Origin: Enchytraeus crypticus
Lineage: Eukaryota; Annelida; Clitellata; Enchytraeida; Enchytraeidae
DNA: 64,000 nucleotides
Assembly: GCA_905160935.1 (NCBI GenBank)
Contig: CAJHZI010000507.1
Location: 1,552,501-1,616,500, forward strand
Direction: 5' to 3'
The notes beneath the pieces are model-generated. The model saw only the letters and a list, made by a program, of their open reading frames with translations, searched no databases and had not been told where the DNA came from. The translations under genes were made by a program, and so were the position numbers. Shown here piece after piece: positions 36,301 through 45,200 of this stretch; position 1 is the first letter of the stretch, and each line of letters starts with the position of its first letter.

Positions 36301-36885
36301 AATCAATCGGCTTATCGCCGTTTCCAACACTGTCTGTATTCTTCAAATTTTTAAGATGATCGGTACCGTTCGTTGATGGTCTCTCCATAAAACTTCCATT
36401 GCTTTTCCCATCGCCTGCCACTGCTGAGCTTACACCACTAGTAAGTACATCTAGAGATTGTCTCTGTTCAAGCAGTTCTTGAACGGCTGACAGATACTGC
36501 TTATAAAATTCATCATCTTCAGAAGATTTCCGAGAAACTTGTTCTCGAAATACCCCACTATCACCCATTCTGCCACTACCAGCCATCCCAGTAGACTGAT
36601 CTACACTGTCAGAAAGATTATGTTTATATGAATTCAGTAATCCTTCCTGGGGTTTCTCTATTCTTTTATCTGCCACTGATGTAAGAAAATGGGATTAAAA
36701 ATATACTCTAGGCAAAAGAATAGGCTGAATACCAACGTGTTCAATACAGACTGTAGTGTTTCGGCGTACGGCCAAACCAGTTATATCTTTTGAGGCCAAA
36801 TCTTTTTTCACCTGTATCAGCAGCATTCATACATTGTGGAGTGGCATAATCAGAAGTTGAAGGGTCTTCAGAGAATGATGACAAA
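23217..36885 (-). CDS. CLASP: CLASP: microtubule plus-end tracking protein, SxIP region and one TOG domain, 13 exons
   Basis: Exons (5'->3'): 36885-36812, 36675-35905, 35279-34461, 33850-33714, 32481-32131, 31246-31140, 30660-30597, 29977-29814, 28816-28738, 27770-27627, 26931-26845, 25670-25588, 23340-23217, coding about 1000 residues to a TAA at 23217. Residues 1 to about 560 are Ser-rich and disordered, with three SxIP-type EB1-binding motifs (SRIPKS, SRIPVS, SKIPRS) embedded in the SREVSP/SRDGSP context typical of CLASP. After a linker comes a full TOG domain aligning with vertebrate CLASP TOG3 (EVFTRMFHDPNSK, KMGAELLGSV, NLNPPEFSSLL). CLASP binds tubulin through TOG domains and stabilises plus ends. 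The N-terminal TOG domains and the C-terminal CLIP-interacting domain are not found. Two introns have tandemly repeated acceptors and one has a GC donor. Confidence 0.88.
23383..25037. repeat. 26-bp satellite, about 60 units of two alternating types
   Basis: Unit type A has CAGCATTCATTAGAAGTACT, type B has CAGCGTTCACTAGCAGTACT; each is followed by CATGAA, CATTAA or CAATAA. A and B alternate in runs, indicating higher-order amplification. It starts about 40 bp from the CLASP acceptor at 23341 and ends at the foldback element, filling the intron. Confidence 0.93.
25038..25529 (-). mobile_element. Foldback element with about 137-bp inverted repeats
   Basis: 25038-25175 and 25393-25529 are nearly perfect inverted copies, both with outer end AAGTACTCATTGCC, around a 217-bp centre. 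There is no coding capacity. The left end abuts the 26-bp satellite whose unit also contains AAGTACTCAT. Strand is arbitrary. Confidence 0.85.
25588..25670 (-). CDS. CLASP: CLASP exon after TOG
   Basis: 83 bp, acceptor TTATGCAG|GAAACA, donor AATCACAG|GTAATA. The peptide ETATKVLHEHMHSVGN matches the CLASP ATKLLHNHLRNTGN segment. Leaves phase 2. Confidence 0.88.
25676..26205. repeat. CAACAACA-rich minisatellite
   Basis: Imperfect units with GTGTACAACACAACAAAC and GAGTATAACA. Stop-poor in many frames on both strands. Directly upstream of the CLASP acceptor at 25671. Confidence 0.85.
26845..26931 (-). CDS. CLASP: CLASP exon: TOG domain end
   Basis: 87 bp (29 codons), phase 0/0, acceptor TTGTTACAG|CTCTCT, donor ACTAAG|GTGAGA. 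The peptide LSEAVVVAFFNLNPPEFSSL is equivalent to the vertebrate segment SVLISLFELNTPEFTMLL. The acceptor plus exon start is repeated about five times upstream (26911-27086). Confidence 0.92.
26911..27086 (-). repeat. Tandem copies of CLASP 3' splice site plus exon start
   Basis: Five units of about 30-37 bp. On the gene strand the unit is TTACTTGTTACAG|CTCTCT followed by GAAGCTGTTGTTG. The first is the real exon 26931; the most distant (acceptor at 27071) keeps TTGTTACAG|CTCTCC; the three between have lost the AG. Confidence 0.88.
27627..27770 (-). CDS. CLASP: CLASP exon: TOG domain
   Basis: 144 bp (48 codons), phase 0/0, acceptor TTCGATAG|ATTCGC, donor AGAAGG|GTTTGT. The peptide IRLSMLEHLQCLTQEMEPGE aligns with the CLASP HEAT repeat of the form KVAILKYIETLAKQMDPGD. 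Confidence 0.9.
27905..28325 (-). mobile_element. LINE-B 3' part (endonuclease-type non-LTR element)
   Basis: The minus strand encodes the end of a reverse transcriptase ORF: GRRGRGRPRLGMLDDLKTH, then EDREDWRRYMPW and stop. This RGRPR...W/LDD...DR..WR pattern is typical of the C-terminus of many LINE ORF2 proteins. It ends with the hairpin CTGCC-AGTA-GGCAG. In a CLASP intron. Confidence 0.8.
28738..28816 (-). CDS. CLASP: CLASP exon: TOG domain
   Basis: 79 bp, acceptor TTTTACAG|AGAGTC, donor ATCAAG|GTATCT. AG|A restores Arg, then ESFSSEDQFDVLSKLMNDP. This corresponds to the vertebrate RESFPNDLQFNILMRF segment. Confidence 0.9.
29510..29636 (-). mobile_element. SINE-1 copy, diverged
   Basis: B box GGTTCAAATCC, ATATCACTTCT core and GGCTGGAGCCAGTGGCGATG head on the minus strand. 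In the CLASP intron 28817-29813. Confidence 0.8.
29814..29977 (-). CDS. CLASP: CLASP exon: TOG domain, GC donor
   Basis: 164 bp, acceptor TATGTGCAG|GTGTTA. Contains FLDTLADFLHVYSTSLTDW and FVKMGAELLGSVVVKVEASL, the most conserved CLASP TOG helices. It ends ATAAG|GCAAGT, a non-canonical GC donor otherwise matching consensus; the GT 3 bp downstream would put the next exon out of frame. Confidence 0.92.
30597..30660 (-). CDS. CLASP: CLASP exon: TOG domain
   Basis: 64 bp, acceptor TTGATGCAG|GTCAGT, donor TCTAAG|GTCTGT. The peptide SVEIKKITEVFTRMFHDPN aligns with the CLASP TOG sequence of the form VELKRLCEIFTRMFADP. Confidence 0.88.
30770..30905. repeat. About 60-bp tandem repeat
   Basis: Roughly 2.5 units containing ATTTAAATGTCAT and ACAACTGTAATT. 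CLASP intron 30661-31139. Confidence 0.75.
30985..31115. repeat. About 31-bp tandem repeat next to CLASP donor
   Basis: Four units with GACTACATTAACTTAAGATT, ending about 25 bp from the donor at 31139. Confidence 0.8.
31140..31246 (-). CDS. CLASP: CLASP exon: TOG helix 1
   Basis: 107 bp, acceptor TTTGCGTGAG|CAGAAT, donor CTTAC|GTATGT. The peptide QNVAHMLQHLTSQSWNERRD then GLLLLHTFVK matches the first TOG HEAT repeat, with the signature Trp-x-x-Arg. Phase 0 in, phase 2 out. Confidence 0.85.
31833..31970 (+). mobile_element. SINE-1 copy, near full length
   Basis: GGCTGGAGCCAGTGGC head, B box GGTTCAAATCC, and tail ending TACCAGCTTTT. In the CLASP intron 31247-32130. Confidence 0.88.
32131..32481 (-). 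CDS. CLASP: CLASP exon with four-fold internal repeat
   Basis: 351 bp, acceptor GATTGACAG|TTGGAG. Begins LEKVGKRRVKGERG and then DDTGSETSSVSSGS, matching the basic then Ser-rich CLASP linker. It then carries four tandem copies of SGRAAAAALLQRQNSGG (about 51 bp each), a coding minisatellite not expected in CLASP. The donor is uncertain: ATG|GTTTAA at 32131, or CCT|GTTAGT at 32161; both keep phase 0. Confidence 0.75.
32591..32691. repeat. Two near-perfect palindromes sharing one core
   Basis: 32591-32623: 14-bp arms (TTGAAGCTGTATAC) around CTCGA. 32635-32691: 26-bp perfect arms (GGTATACTCCCTTTAAAGCT...) around the same CTCGA. In the CLASP intron 32482-33713. Confidence 0.95.
32838..32930 (+). 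mobile_element. SINE-1 copy, 5' truncated
   Basis: Begins inside the tRNA part (GTATGTGTGGGGTTCAAATC) and keeps the body and tail. Confidence 0.8.
33290..33655. repeat. (GA)n and (CT)n tracts
   Basis: GA-rich 33290-33396 and CT-rich 33582-33656 face each other in inverted orientation, within the CLASP intron and ending about 60 bp from the exon at 33714. Confidence 0.85.
33714..33850 (-). CDS. CLASP: CLASP exon before TOG domain
   Basis: 137 bp, acceptor TTATAACAG|ACAAGA, donor GCTATT|GTATGT. It ends LQYGADMEAAVTSAI, equivalent to the conserved CLASP segment of the form LNTGSDVEEAVADAL. Phase 1 in, phase 0 out. Confidence 0.85.
34253..34375 (-). mobile_element. SINE-1 copy
   Basis: Full tRNA head and body on the minus strand, only about 90 bp downstream of the CLASP donor at 34461. 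Confidence 0.85.
34461..35279 (-). CDS. CLASP: CLASP exon: Ser-rich linker with two SxIP motifs
   Basis: 819 bp, acceptor CTAACAG|CTGGCA, donor TCCACTG|GTATGA. Ser/Arg/Gly-rich. Contains GRSRIPVSVGHSREVSPS and SSKIPRSTGHSRDGSPS, two SxIP motifs in a nearly repeated context that matches vertebrate CLASP. The first about 40 bp of this exon are tandemly duplicated with the acceptor in the upstream intron. Confidence 0.85.
35240..35640 (-). repeat. Tandem copies of CLASP 3' splice site plus exon start (81-89 bp units)
   Basis: On the gene strand each unit holds an acceptor and CTGGCAGTAGATCTACTT, the first bases of exon 35279. Acceptors at 35280 (real), 35369 and 35450 are intact (TTACAG, TAACAG); that at about 35537 is mutated to ACTG; a fifth unit is barely recognisable. 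An ATCAATCA tract separates units. Confidence 0.9.
35905..36675 (-). CDS. CLASP: CLASP exon: Ser-rich linker with SxIP motif
   Basis: 771 bp, acceptor CTTACATCAG|TGGCAG, phase 1 in and out. Starts VADKRIEKPQEGLLNSY. A helix-prone segment DDEFYKQYLSAVQELLEQR lies early. Near the end RSRIPKS is an SxIP EB1-binding motif flanked by basic residues. The donor AATGA|GTACAT was chosen because it keeps phase. Confidence 0.75.
36812..36885 (-). CDS. CLASP: CLASP exon, first one recognised
   Basis: 74 bp; the donor GATACAG|GTGAAA leaves phase 1, which matches the next exon exactly. The peptide contains SSFSEDPSTSDYATPQ. The acceptor (GGACAG|TTTGTC) is the best available but is not confirmed by an upstream partner, so the 5' end of the gene is unresolved. 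Confidence 0.55.
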
Positions 36886-38394
36886 CTGTCCAGGCTTCAA
36901 TGTTTTACCTATTCTGTCTGTTCTTCTGTCAGATAGATCTAAAACCATAAATATAATTTTTAAAACTATAGACACTGGATAGAGCTCAAAATAATAACAG
37001 AAAGAAATCTTAAGTGATGAGCTCATTCAATAGCAGGTATTTAACAAGTATTTATCAAATTCTAATATCAAGTACTAATTAATAAATATTTTAAGGCTAA
37101 GAGATCAGCAGACTGTAAAAGGAAGAATTTAAAATGTTGGGCCCAAAGTAGAGACACGGGTATTACTTATAAGGAAACAATATAAAATATCGACTTTTGT
37201 TAATTCTGCGTCTAAGTAGAGATTTACGATACATGCTGATATTTGTATTAGATTAAATACAGTATATATACAGAATGTGTCAGAAACGTTTACATAGCAA
37301 TACTGCAATATATCAGCAAACAATTAGAATTAAATCTGCATTTTGATTCTGTACATAAACATATTCAATCCAGTATAAATATCAGTTTACAGTAAATATT
37401 AGAATTCGTCAGCATTTGTTAATTTGTTCACAATCAAGAGAAGGTGCCAATTAAGTAGACAAAGTTCAATTTTATTTTTTAAGAAATCAATTTTCTTCAA
37501 CAACCAGATCAGTCGAAATAAATCTGGTCGATATAACTTTAAATTACGTTGTTGCAGTACTGGATATTACAGGATATTACACATGTGGGCATTTCATTAG
37601 TCTACATGTTGGACAAAGATAAATATCATCGGCCTCATTCTCCTGTCCTTAGAGCTCACTGTGTCGTGTCGTACTCTCTCTTCCCGGGAAGTTTTCATAT
37701 CAGTGAAAAAGCATCATAACAGCTCTTGCAGCTGCCGCTCCTATTCTTCTCACACATTTTCTGCTTTTTAAAAAATTTATTTTTAAAATTATAAGAATAA
37801 ATTAGAACAGAAAATAATAATTTCACTCTATTTGTTTTTTCATAAAAAAGACAACAGTAATTTAAAATACCGTTTTATCTAAGTATCATAACTCAGAACT
37901 CAGTTAAATAGTTGTTGCTAACACATCTAAATTACAATCTTTTGATACATAAGTTTTACAGTTTGAATTTTTAATGGATTTTTTTGTTTTTTATATTAAT
38001 CTTCCATATTTACACTTCTATCAGTGTTGCCAGATAGTTTTCATAAAAAGTCGCAAGAAGCTGCCTAACAAAAACAACAACAGAATTGTGGAGCGCCTTC
38101 AAAGTCACGTGACCCGTTGCCAGGCAGAGTAAAGCTTGAGCGAAATTACATGTAAATAATGCTTGTTCAATTGAAGAATTTTGTATTAAATAAATTTTGT
38201 ATAAATAGAGGTAAAAAGTTTAACATTTATACTCGTTGGATTCTGTAAAAGAATCTTTGTCTTCGAAGTGGTTGTAATTTTGGTCAATTTTAAGGAACGA
38301 TATTTTATAAATCAGAAATCAAATAGTACCATTAACTATTAGGTCACAAGTTAAATGTAATTGGGCAACTAAATTATGAACAAAATTAAGGAGG

Positions 38395-39050
38395 GCCGAG
38401 AGAGGAACTTGGGATAAGTATATAAAATCGGGTAGAAAAATGTCATTTACAATAAATTTAAAGAGAAATTAAACAAGTCTACTTGTGTAAATGAAAAAGT
38501 GAGGAAACAGTTTGAGACTAAATTAGCTAAAAATTTGAAAATTGACAGTAAAGTTGCTTTCAAAGGAGAGCAACTATAATGATTGCTGAATGTAGAGGTC
38601 AAAGTTACGAATCTAGGTTAAGGTTCTTGGGTCTGATTAGTTTAGAAGATAGACACACGAGAGGAGATTTAATTAATTCAAGTGTTTAAAATAATTAAAG
38701 GTTTTTACAATATCGAATGTAAAGAGTTTTTCAAATTATCTGATCATGGTAGAACTGGAGGACATAAATTAAAAATAACGAAAGTTAGATCCAGATTAGA
38801 GATTAAAATAATTTTTTTCAGTCAGAGAGTTGCTAATATATGGAACGGTTAGTATGTAGTAGAGGCAGATTCAGTGAAAGCTTTTAAGAATAGGCTAGAT
38901 AAGTATTGGAAAGAATTACGTTGAATTGATAAATTGTTTTAGTTTAATTTTTAAAATTTTGTGTAGGTAGGCAGGCTGCTTGGTTGTGTACCAAAAGTGG
39001 GAATTTTGTTTCTGGGTATTCATGATTGTATGCATTGACGATATTGTGTG
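38395..39050 (+). mobile_element. LINE-A-like element, internally deleted
   Basis: KFETKLAKNLKIDSK-like peptide (38505-38560, imperfect) from upstream of the reverse transcriptase is followed within 100 bp by the C-terminal end RLRFLGLISLEDRHTRGDL and FFSQRVANIWNG, ending SFKNRLDKYW-like. The reverse-transcriptase core is missing, so the element is dead. Confidence 0.75.
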
Positions 39051-39055
39051 TATGT

Positions 39056-39197
39056 AATAATAATAATAACAACAATTATAGTGCTACAGTCATCAATGAC
39101 AACATCGAGCACTATTGAGACAAAATCAAGCCGGCGAGCAAAAAAGAAGGTCCAAAAATGGTGTAAATTCCAAAATCCAGAAATTCATTCCAAAGTA
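39056..39197 (-). mobile_element. LINE-A 3' end, inverted relative to the previous element
   Basis: Same 3' UTR and hairpin as at 20147, minus strand, placed tail to tail with 38395-39050 across an (AAT)n/(AAC)n run. Confidence 0.75.
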
Positions 39198-39199
39198 AA

Positions 39200-39665
39200 G
39201 TGAGTTAAAGTGTATGTGTGTATTTATGAGTATGCCTATGTAGGCCCCTATGTTTGTATATTTGTGTGTATGCATGTATGTGTTGTAAGTGAATGTGTGT
39301 TTTACAAAGTGGTTGATGATGATCTGTGTAATAATATGTATGTGTACATATTTTTGTCTGCATGTAGGTAGGAGTGTGCATGTGCAAGTGAGTGAATTCT
39401 ATGGTACGTATGTATGTATAAGTGAATGTATATATAAGCCATATGTCTATATGCTTATTTATATGTACGTAGGATTATTGTATATATGTATGTATACATG
39501 TGTGTATGTGTATATGTATATTTATATATGGATGGGTATGTGCATATATATGTAAGTTTGTATGCACGTATGTATGTATATGTATGCATGCGTATGTGAT
39601 GTTTGTGTATGTGTATATGTATTTATGCATAAGTTATATACATGTGTGTAGGTGTGTATATATAA
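39200..39665. repeat. TGTATG/TATATG-rich simple sequence
   Basis: Purine-pyrimidine alternating (TG/TA) tract of over 400 bp. The Tyr/Cys/Met-rich ORFs across it are repeat translations. Confidence 0.85.
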
Positions 39666-40321
39666 TACTTCAATATATCTGTGATGTGTTGGAAATTGTT
39701 TATATTTTTTATGTTCTTTCTTAAAGTGGATAGACTTATCAAGGTTTATAATTTTTTCCTTGACAGTTTTCTGAATGTTTAGAATTGAAGTTACAACTAA
39801 ACTGGTGTTACAAGTTTTCAAGACTTCCTAAACCAGTATAATAAAGTTAAGTTGAGTTAAGTATGGGAGAAACTAACTGTCCCCTCTGTCGGTGTTTACA
39901 TTGCAGGACATTGCATAATCTTATTAGTAATTTTTGATTAATAAATAGCACTGGAAGTCATTGATTTTTCCAGTATAATAACTCGCTAAATTTTTGTCTT
40001 TCTTCCATTTCCTTTGCTAATTCTAATAAAAGGCATTAGGGTGATATAAAATGTATGGGATGCTTATTGCGTACTCTGTGTATTATGTAACTCTTTTTTT
40101 TCTTTTTTTAAAATTTTTTTATTTATTTTATTATTTTTTTATTTTTTTTAGGTCTGATTAGTTTAGAAAAATATAAATATAACAAATAAAAAATATAAAT
40201 ATAAAAATATAATAAAATTTATATAAAATTTTATAAAATAATATAAAATATAAAATCATAACCATCAGCGTAAAATATAATAATAACCATCAGTGAGAAA
40301 AATAAGAAACTCGTGGCTAGA

Positions 40322-40690
40322 ATGGCCTCTGTCTCCCAGGGGTCCCTCTCACCAGGGCCACAGCACCAGGGTCAAAGGCTGAACCAGATGTTGGCCTCAG
40401 GGCAGGCTGAGGCGGAGAGGCAGAGCTCATGGGGTTTAACAAATCAGAGCTCTAATCAAGCGGATACTCGCTCCCAAAATTCTCTAGGAACAGCTATCCA
40501 GATTTCAGGGTCGATGACTTCTAAAAGCGGTTCTCCCAGCAGAGTTCTCACAACTGCCTCATCAACGCCTGTTCAGGGGAGTCACCGTCGTAGTGGATCG
40601 ATAACAGATGAAGTGGAGACGGGCGCTGCTGTAGCCAAAAGTTGTGGATTCAGGGCAATGTCACCCACTGCTGTGACCAGCAATGTTTAA
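40322..40690 (+). CDS. Orphan GC-rich ORF, 122 residues, unidentified
   Basis: Starts MASVSQGSLSPGPQHQG and ends MSPTAVTSNV. It is rich in Ser, Gln, Thr and Gly, with no hydrophobic core or known motif, so likely disordered. It stands out as a GC-rich island of about 370 bp inside extremely AT-rich simple sequence. CGTGGCTAG just before the ATG could be a splice acceptor, so it may be an exon of an unseen gene. It lies between CLASP and TPGS1 on the TPGS1 strand; a role as alternative TPGS1 leader is possible but unsupported. A lone ORF of this kind could also be retro-inserted or fortuitous. Confidence 0.35.
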   Translation: MASVSQGSLSPGPQHQGQRLNQMLASGQAEAERQSSWGLTNQSSNQADTRSQNSLGTAIQISGSMTSKSGSPSRVLTTASSTPVQGSHRRSGSITDEVETGAAVAKSCGFRAMSPTAVTSNV

Positions 40691-40978
40691 TAAAAATAAT
40701 AATAATATTTATACATAGACGTTTTTTATAATAATATTATTAAAATAACAATAATAATAACAATAATATTTATTTACTAATTTATTTTCTATTCAAGTGT
40801 TCATACAATCGATCTTGATAAAAATATAAAATAAAAATAAAAAATAAAAATATTTTATGAAATAAAACGAAATAAAATATAAAAAATAAAATATATAATA
40901 AAAATATTTTATAAAATAAAATAAAATTTATATAAAATTTTATATAAAATATAAAATGAAAAATATAAGTGTGTCAAT

Positions 40979-41216
40979 TAGAATGTCTAAATAGTGTAGG
41001 GGTAACGTTATGAAGTTTTAAATGACAGATCCTGCTGTGAATTGAACCCTTGCGGGTTCGAATCCCGGCCGCGCTGATCTGAGAGTAAAATCTCGGACAT
41101 TCACTGGACTGGTTATACGGAAAATGGACTAAAATAGCCTAACGGATTAAGCATGTGGTTTTAAAAGTGATAGATATCAACGTAGTTGATTATTCACTAT
41201 AATGCGTGTTTATTTT
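40979..41216 (+). mobile_element. SINE-2 copy
   Basis: Second tRNA-derived SINE family, about 240 bp: A-box-like TAGTGTAGGGGTAACG, B box GGGTTCGAATCCC, body CTGAGAGTAAAATCTCGGAC, tail ATAGATATCAACGTAGTTG and GCGTGTTTATTT. Lies 1 kb upstream of TPGS1. Confidence 0.88.
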
Positions 41217-41791
41217 TTATTTATTTTTACTCTAAAATTCAGAAAACCAGTCCAAAGATGAAGGGGATTAATATGAGCATAATCAATGTGACAAATACGG
41301 GCATATTCAACGAAGATCACGGATAAGGAAGAAATATGCCTATGAAGCTTTAGTTGTGTTCGTGGAAGGTAAAGTTTTTATTAAGGATAGTACTGAGATT
41401 TTTCTCTGAAGAAACAGGTAATATTGTGAAACTCAAAGATAATAACTTTAGCAGTTTTCCCATTCAGCATCAGAACAAGTTGAGATGTCTCAATCAACAA
41501 TAATTCAGTCTTGGATTAAGTACTAAGAAATTAGCAGAGATCAAGGGGATATAGACTGAAAAGATTGCTGTAGGAGGGTTTCAAGTTTTCAACTTCACAA
41601 TAAGAGATTTGAGTGAAACAAGTGTATAGTTGAATGTCATAAGTCATTATTTTATGTACTATTACTAAATGATTTGTTCACCAAACATGTACAATTGTAC
41701 ATGCTTCTATAGGATAAAAAAAATTACATTATTTATATCTACCCAATTACATGCAAGTTTAAATTAATATGGTAAACCGAGGATGACTTTG

Positions 41792-41796
<5 letters not shown>

Positions 41797-41839
<43 letters not shown>

Positions 41840-41840
41840 G
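41797..41840. repeat. (CT)n microsatellite
   Basis: CT dinucleotide run about 350 bp upstream of the TPGS1 start codon. Confidence 0.95.
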
Positions 41841-42188
41841 TGGCATGGCATGTCCAAAGTATACCTTCTGACTCATATGCAACAGTCATAGATTTTTAAA
41901 GAATACTCTGTCAAAAACAATTACAATGGGATTGCTACTGTTGTCTATGACAACATGAAGCTCTGTTGAACTAAACTCAAAATCCAATATTTCAAAAGTC
42001 TGTTCATGGAATGCTAGATAGAAGTATCCATGCTTCATTTGAAATTAGTTTTATATCTGCAATAAAATGTTGTGACATTTATAGCATGCTGATGTAAGAT
42101 ACTAAATTTAAATGTGATATTCAGTATATGGTACTACAACCATTTGATTTTTGAGGTCTTGGATACAAGGGAGATTCATTTTGCTGAA

Positions 42189-42216
42189 ATGTCTGATGCA
42201 GATAAAAAATTTCTTG
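42189..42216 (+). CDS. TPGS1: TPGS1 exon 1 (start)
   Basis: ATG then SDADKKFL and a strong donor CTTG|GTAAGA, phase 1. Residues fit the start of the conserved N-terminal helix (EEDFL in vertebrates). The frame is open for some 60 bp further upstream, so the true start could lie earlier. Confidence 0.7.
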
Positions 42217-45200
42217 GTAAGAATGTTACTTATTATTTAAGAAGCAAGTATTTCTTTCTTTAATTGTTAAATCAAAAACTTTTAACCCATCTTTATAAAA
42301 TTCTAATTAACTATGGGCACTACTATGGACTACTAAAGACATATTTCTATTACTACAATGATTTATTATATTTAACGTTTTTAGTAAGGGTGTACTAGAA
42401 TTCATTCCTAATTCTGAATGCTACCAGAGCCGGATTTCAACTCCCGCATCTGGTCGGAATTTGAACCAAAATTTGACCAATTTATATTTGTAATTTATGA
42501 AACACTAAATGCAGCTAGGTATCTTCATTTTGTGTTTTCGTTTATGTATAACAGATTATTCTATCTATGTTCGATCTATCTGAATTATAATCTAGAAGAC
42601 AGCAACATCTACTTCACTCTTTTCTTTCCAATCAATTGTGCGATTTTTGTGCGCAATATTTTTAGCCTTTATGCTTTTTTTTAGTTTTTCTTCGTTGATC
42701 TGACACTTAATTATTCACGTGTTCAGGCTATATCTATAAAACAGCCTCTAAGGACAATTTTATATGTCAGAGAATGCTGTAAGAGTGTTCACTCTTTGAA
42801 ACAATAAGCACTTAAATATAATACTAGTACGTGTAGTGCATGTTGTTTATATAATGATGAAAATTAATATTTTTCTTCATGGTCATCATAAATTTCAACT
42901 AAGGCCTAAATGTATGTACAGTTTTCGCACCAGTATGAAGTTCACATGAACTAAAACATCTACTAATGCTGCCTCTAAAATTCAATTCCCAACTCTAACC
43001 CTTTTCCTTATAAGTAACTTTCTACATTTGAACGTATTTTTAGAGAAATGTGGTATCACGAAACAACTCAAAGATGTCTTGTCCAAGTTCATTGAAAATA
43101 AGCCAGAGGACACAGTTGAGTTTCTTGCAGCTTAGTAAGTACTAGAAGTAAACTGCAATTGTTATAACTACTTAGAATGTCTACCATTTAACTTGCAACG
43201 AATTTGTAATATCTAGCACTTCTGTAGAGAATAATAATTATTACATGAGAAATGTTAATGAATTCATTGTTCCCTTCTCACGTACAAATATACTAGATAA
43301 ATGCATATCTGTACATGGTCCAAAACTGTGAAATAATTTGCCAGATGTTATAAAAAATCCTACGTCTATTTCTAATTTTAAAAAAGAATTTTTTAGTTTA
43401 ATATTTAATCAATATTAATTAAGCCTTTATGCATTTATACTAGTAAAGCTGTCCTTAAACGCTTGTACAAGTTAATTAGACACTACATTTGTTTTATTGT
43501 ATTTTTCCTTTTCTTGTTTTGTTATTTTCTTTGCACTTTAAAGTTTAGTTTAACTAGTAATTTTTTTGCTATTTGGAGATATGAACTTAGTTTACTTATT
43601 TAATTTGTAATAATTTAGAGATGTTTTTTTAAAATTTTGAGTTTCACTTGCCAGTGTCTGGCCAGTTCCTAATTTGCTAATGTTCAATTGTATGGCTACC
43701 AACGGTTTTACTGTAATTAGTAATGTAATAGAAATTTTTGTATTTCACACTTATGTAGACTATAGCTGCTAATTATGGTATTACCGAACAGAGCTATGGC
43801 TCTTTTTTGGTATCCTCTTTCGTGTTATTTGTTTATCAAACTATATGCACGTTCCTATTGTTTGTATAGCCTGTAATGTGATGAAGAAATAAACGATACT
43901 AAGCTATAAAAAAAATGTCTCAATGGCGCAATGGTTAGAGGTGTAGATAACGTCATGAGGTTTTAAATGACAAATCCTGAGGTGATTCGAACCCTCGTGG
44001 GTTCGAATCCCAGCCGCGCTGATCTGAGAGTAAAATCTCAGACATTCACTGGACTAGCTACACGGAAAATTGACAAAATTGCCTAACGATTTAAACATGT
44101 GGTAATAAAAGTGATAGATATCAACATAGTTGATCATTTCACTATAACGCGTGTTATTATTGTTATTATTACTAACTGCTAACTATGTTATATTAGAAGC
44201 TGTTGAATGAAACTTTTACAACTGACTTTTCTAACATGACATTTTGATAATAAAAGTAACTTTTTAAATTAATTTCAAAAAGAATAGCTTAGAAAGGTAA
44301 CACTGGTTTCAAAGAGAAAGTAAGAAGTGGCATGAGTGATAAGAAAGTATGATATTGAGATTCCGCATATGGTGAATATCTTCTGTTCATGATGAACTTC
44401 TGTACTTGGTAAGGACACTCGAAGGAAAATTCTAGAACTGAAGCTGTTTCCAGCAATTCTAGTTTAGCCATTGCTAAGCAGTACGATTGATTTGTTGCTA
44501 AATTGCAGCGTTGATATTGAGCATTTGTTATATTTCTACTAATTCTAAAAGCTGGTAAAGCTAAGGTTAACGTCAGTTTCCTCACTCGAAAGCGATGTCA
44601 GTGACGGGCGAACCCTGAATTTGAACCCCGTTCATACTGATCCGCGGTCGAATATCTTACAGACTTTGCCACTGGCTCCAGCCAATGAAAAAGTCTGTTT
44701 TTATATTTAAAGTCCATGATTATGTTGTCTAGACTCTAGAGTTTAAATAATATTTACTTCAAAATTATAGAACTGAAGCTAAATTAAGGTCATTACTATG
44801 CTAATGGGGGTTTATTATCTTTTGTTTTGTAGTTTTGAATGCAGTGGCGAGCATTGTGATAGAATCAGTAGAGCCGTGCACAATATAGAGTTATGTCACT
44901 TCAGCAAACCAGCCTTTAACAACAATCTTATTAATGCCTATGAATGTCTCTCACATTGTAAGGGTAAGATGCTTCTGAATAACTAGAAAACTCTTAAATT
45001 GTTAGTCGTCTGATTTAAAGTCTATCTAAAGTACTCGTAATGTTGTGTAGTCAAGAAACTCAAGAATAGACCTACCATAAACTGAACTTGTCTGTCGTAA
45101 GATGCGGCTGAGCAAGAATTGAAAAAGGCAACGGAAAACCACAGAAGAACACATTTTATCCCCAATCTATGAAGTATATTAGAGCATAAATAAATCATAG

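Larger units (their letters stand above)
36900..42180. other. Region between CLASP and TPGS1
   Basis: Contains LINE-A pieces, TG/TA repeats, AT-only tracts, the orphan ORF and a SINE-2. It should hold both divergent promoters and the missing CLASP 5' exons if they are close; no TOG-like exon is visible on the minus strand. Confidence 0.5.

Noticed and set aside
36900..36960. Possible first CLASP exon beginning MVLDLSDRRTDRI
   Set aside because: The frame and phase do not join to the exon at 36885, and the implied intron would be about 23 bp.
39205..39821. Tyr/Cys/Met-rich ORFs on both strands
   Set aside because: Translation of the TG/TA simple sequence.
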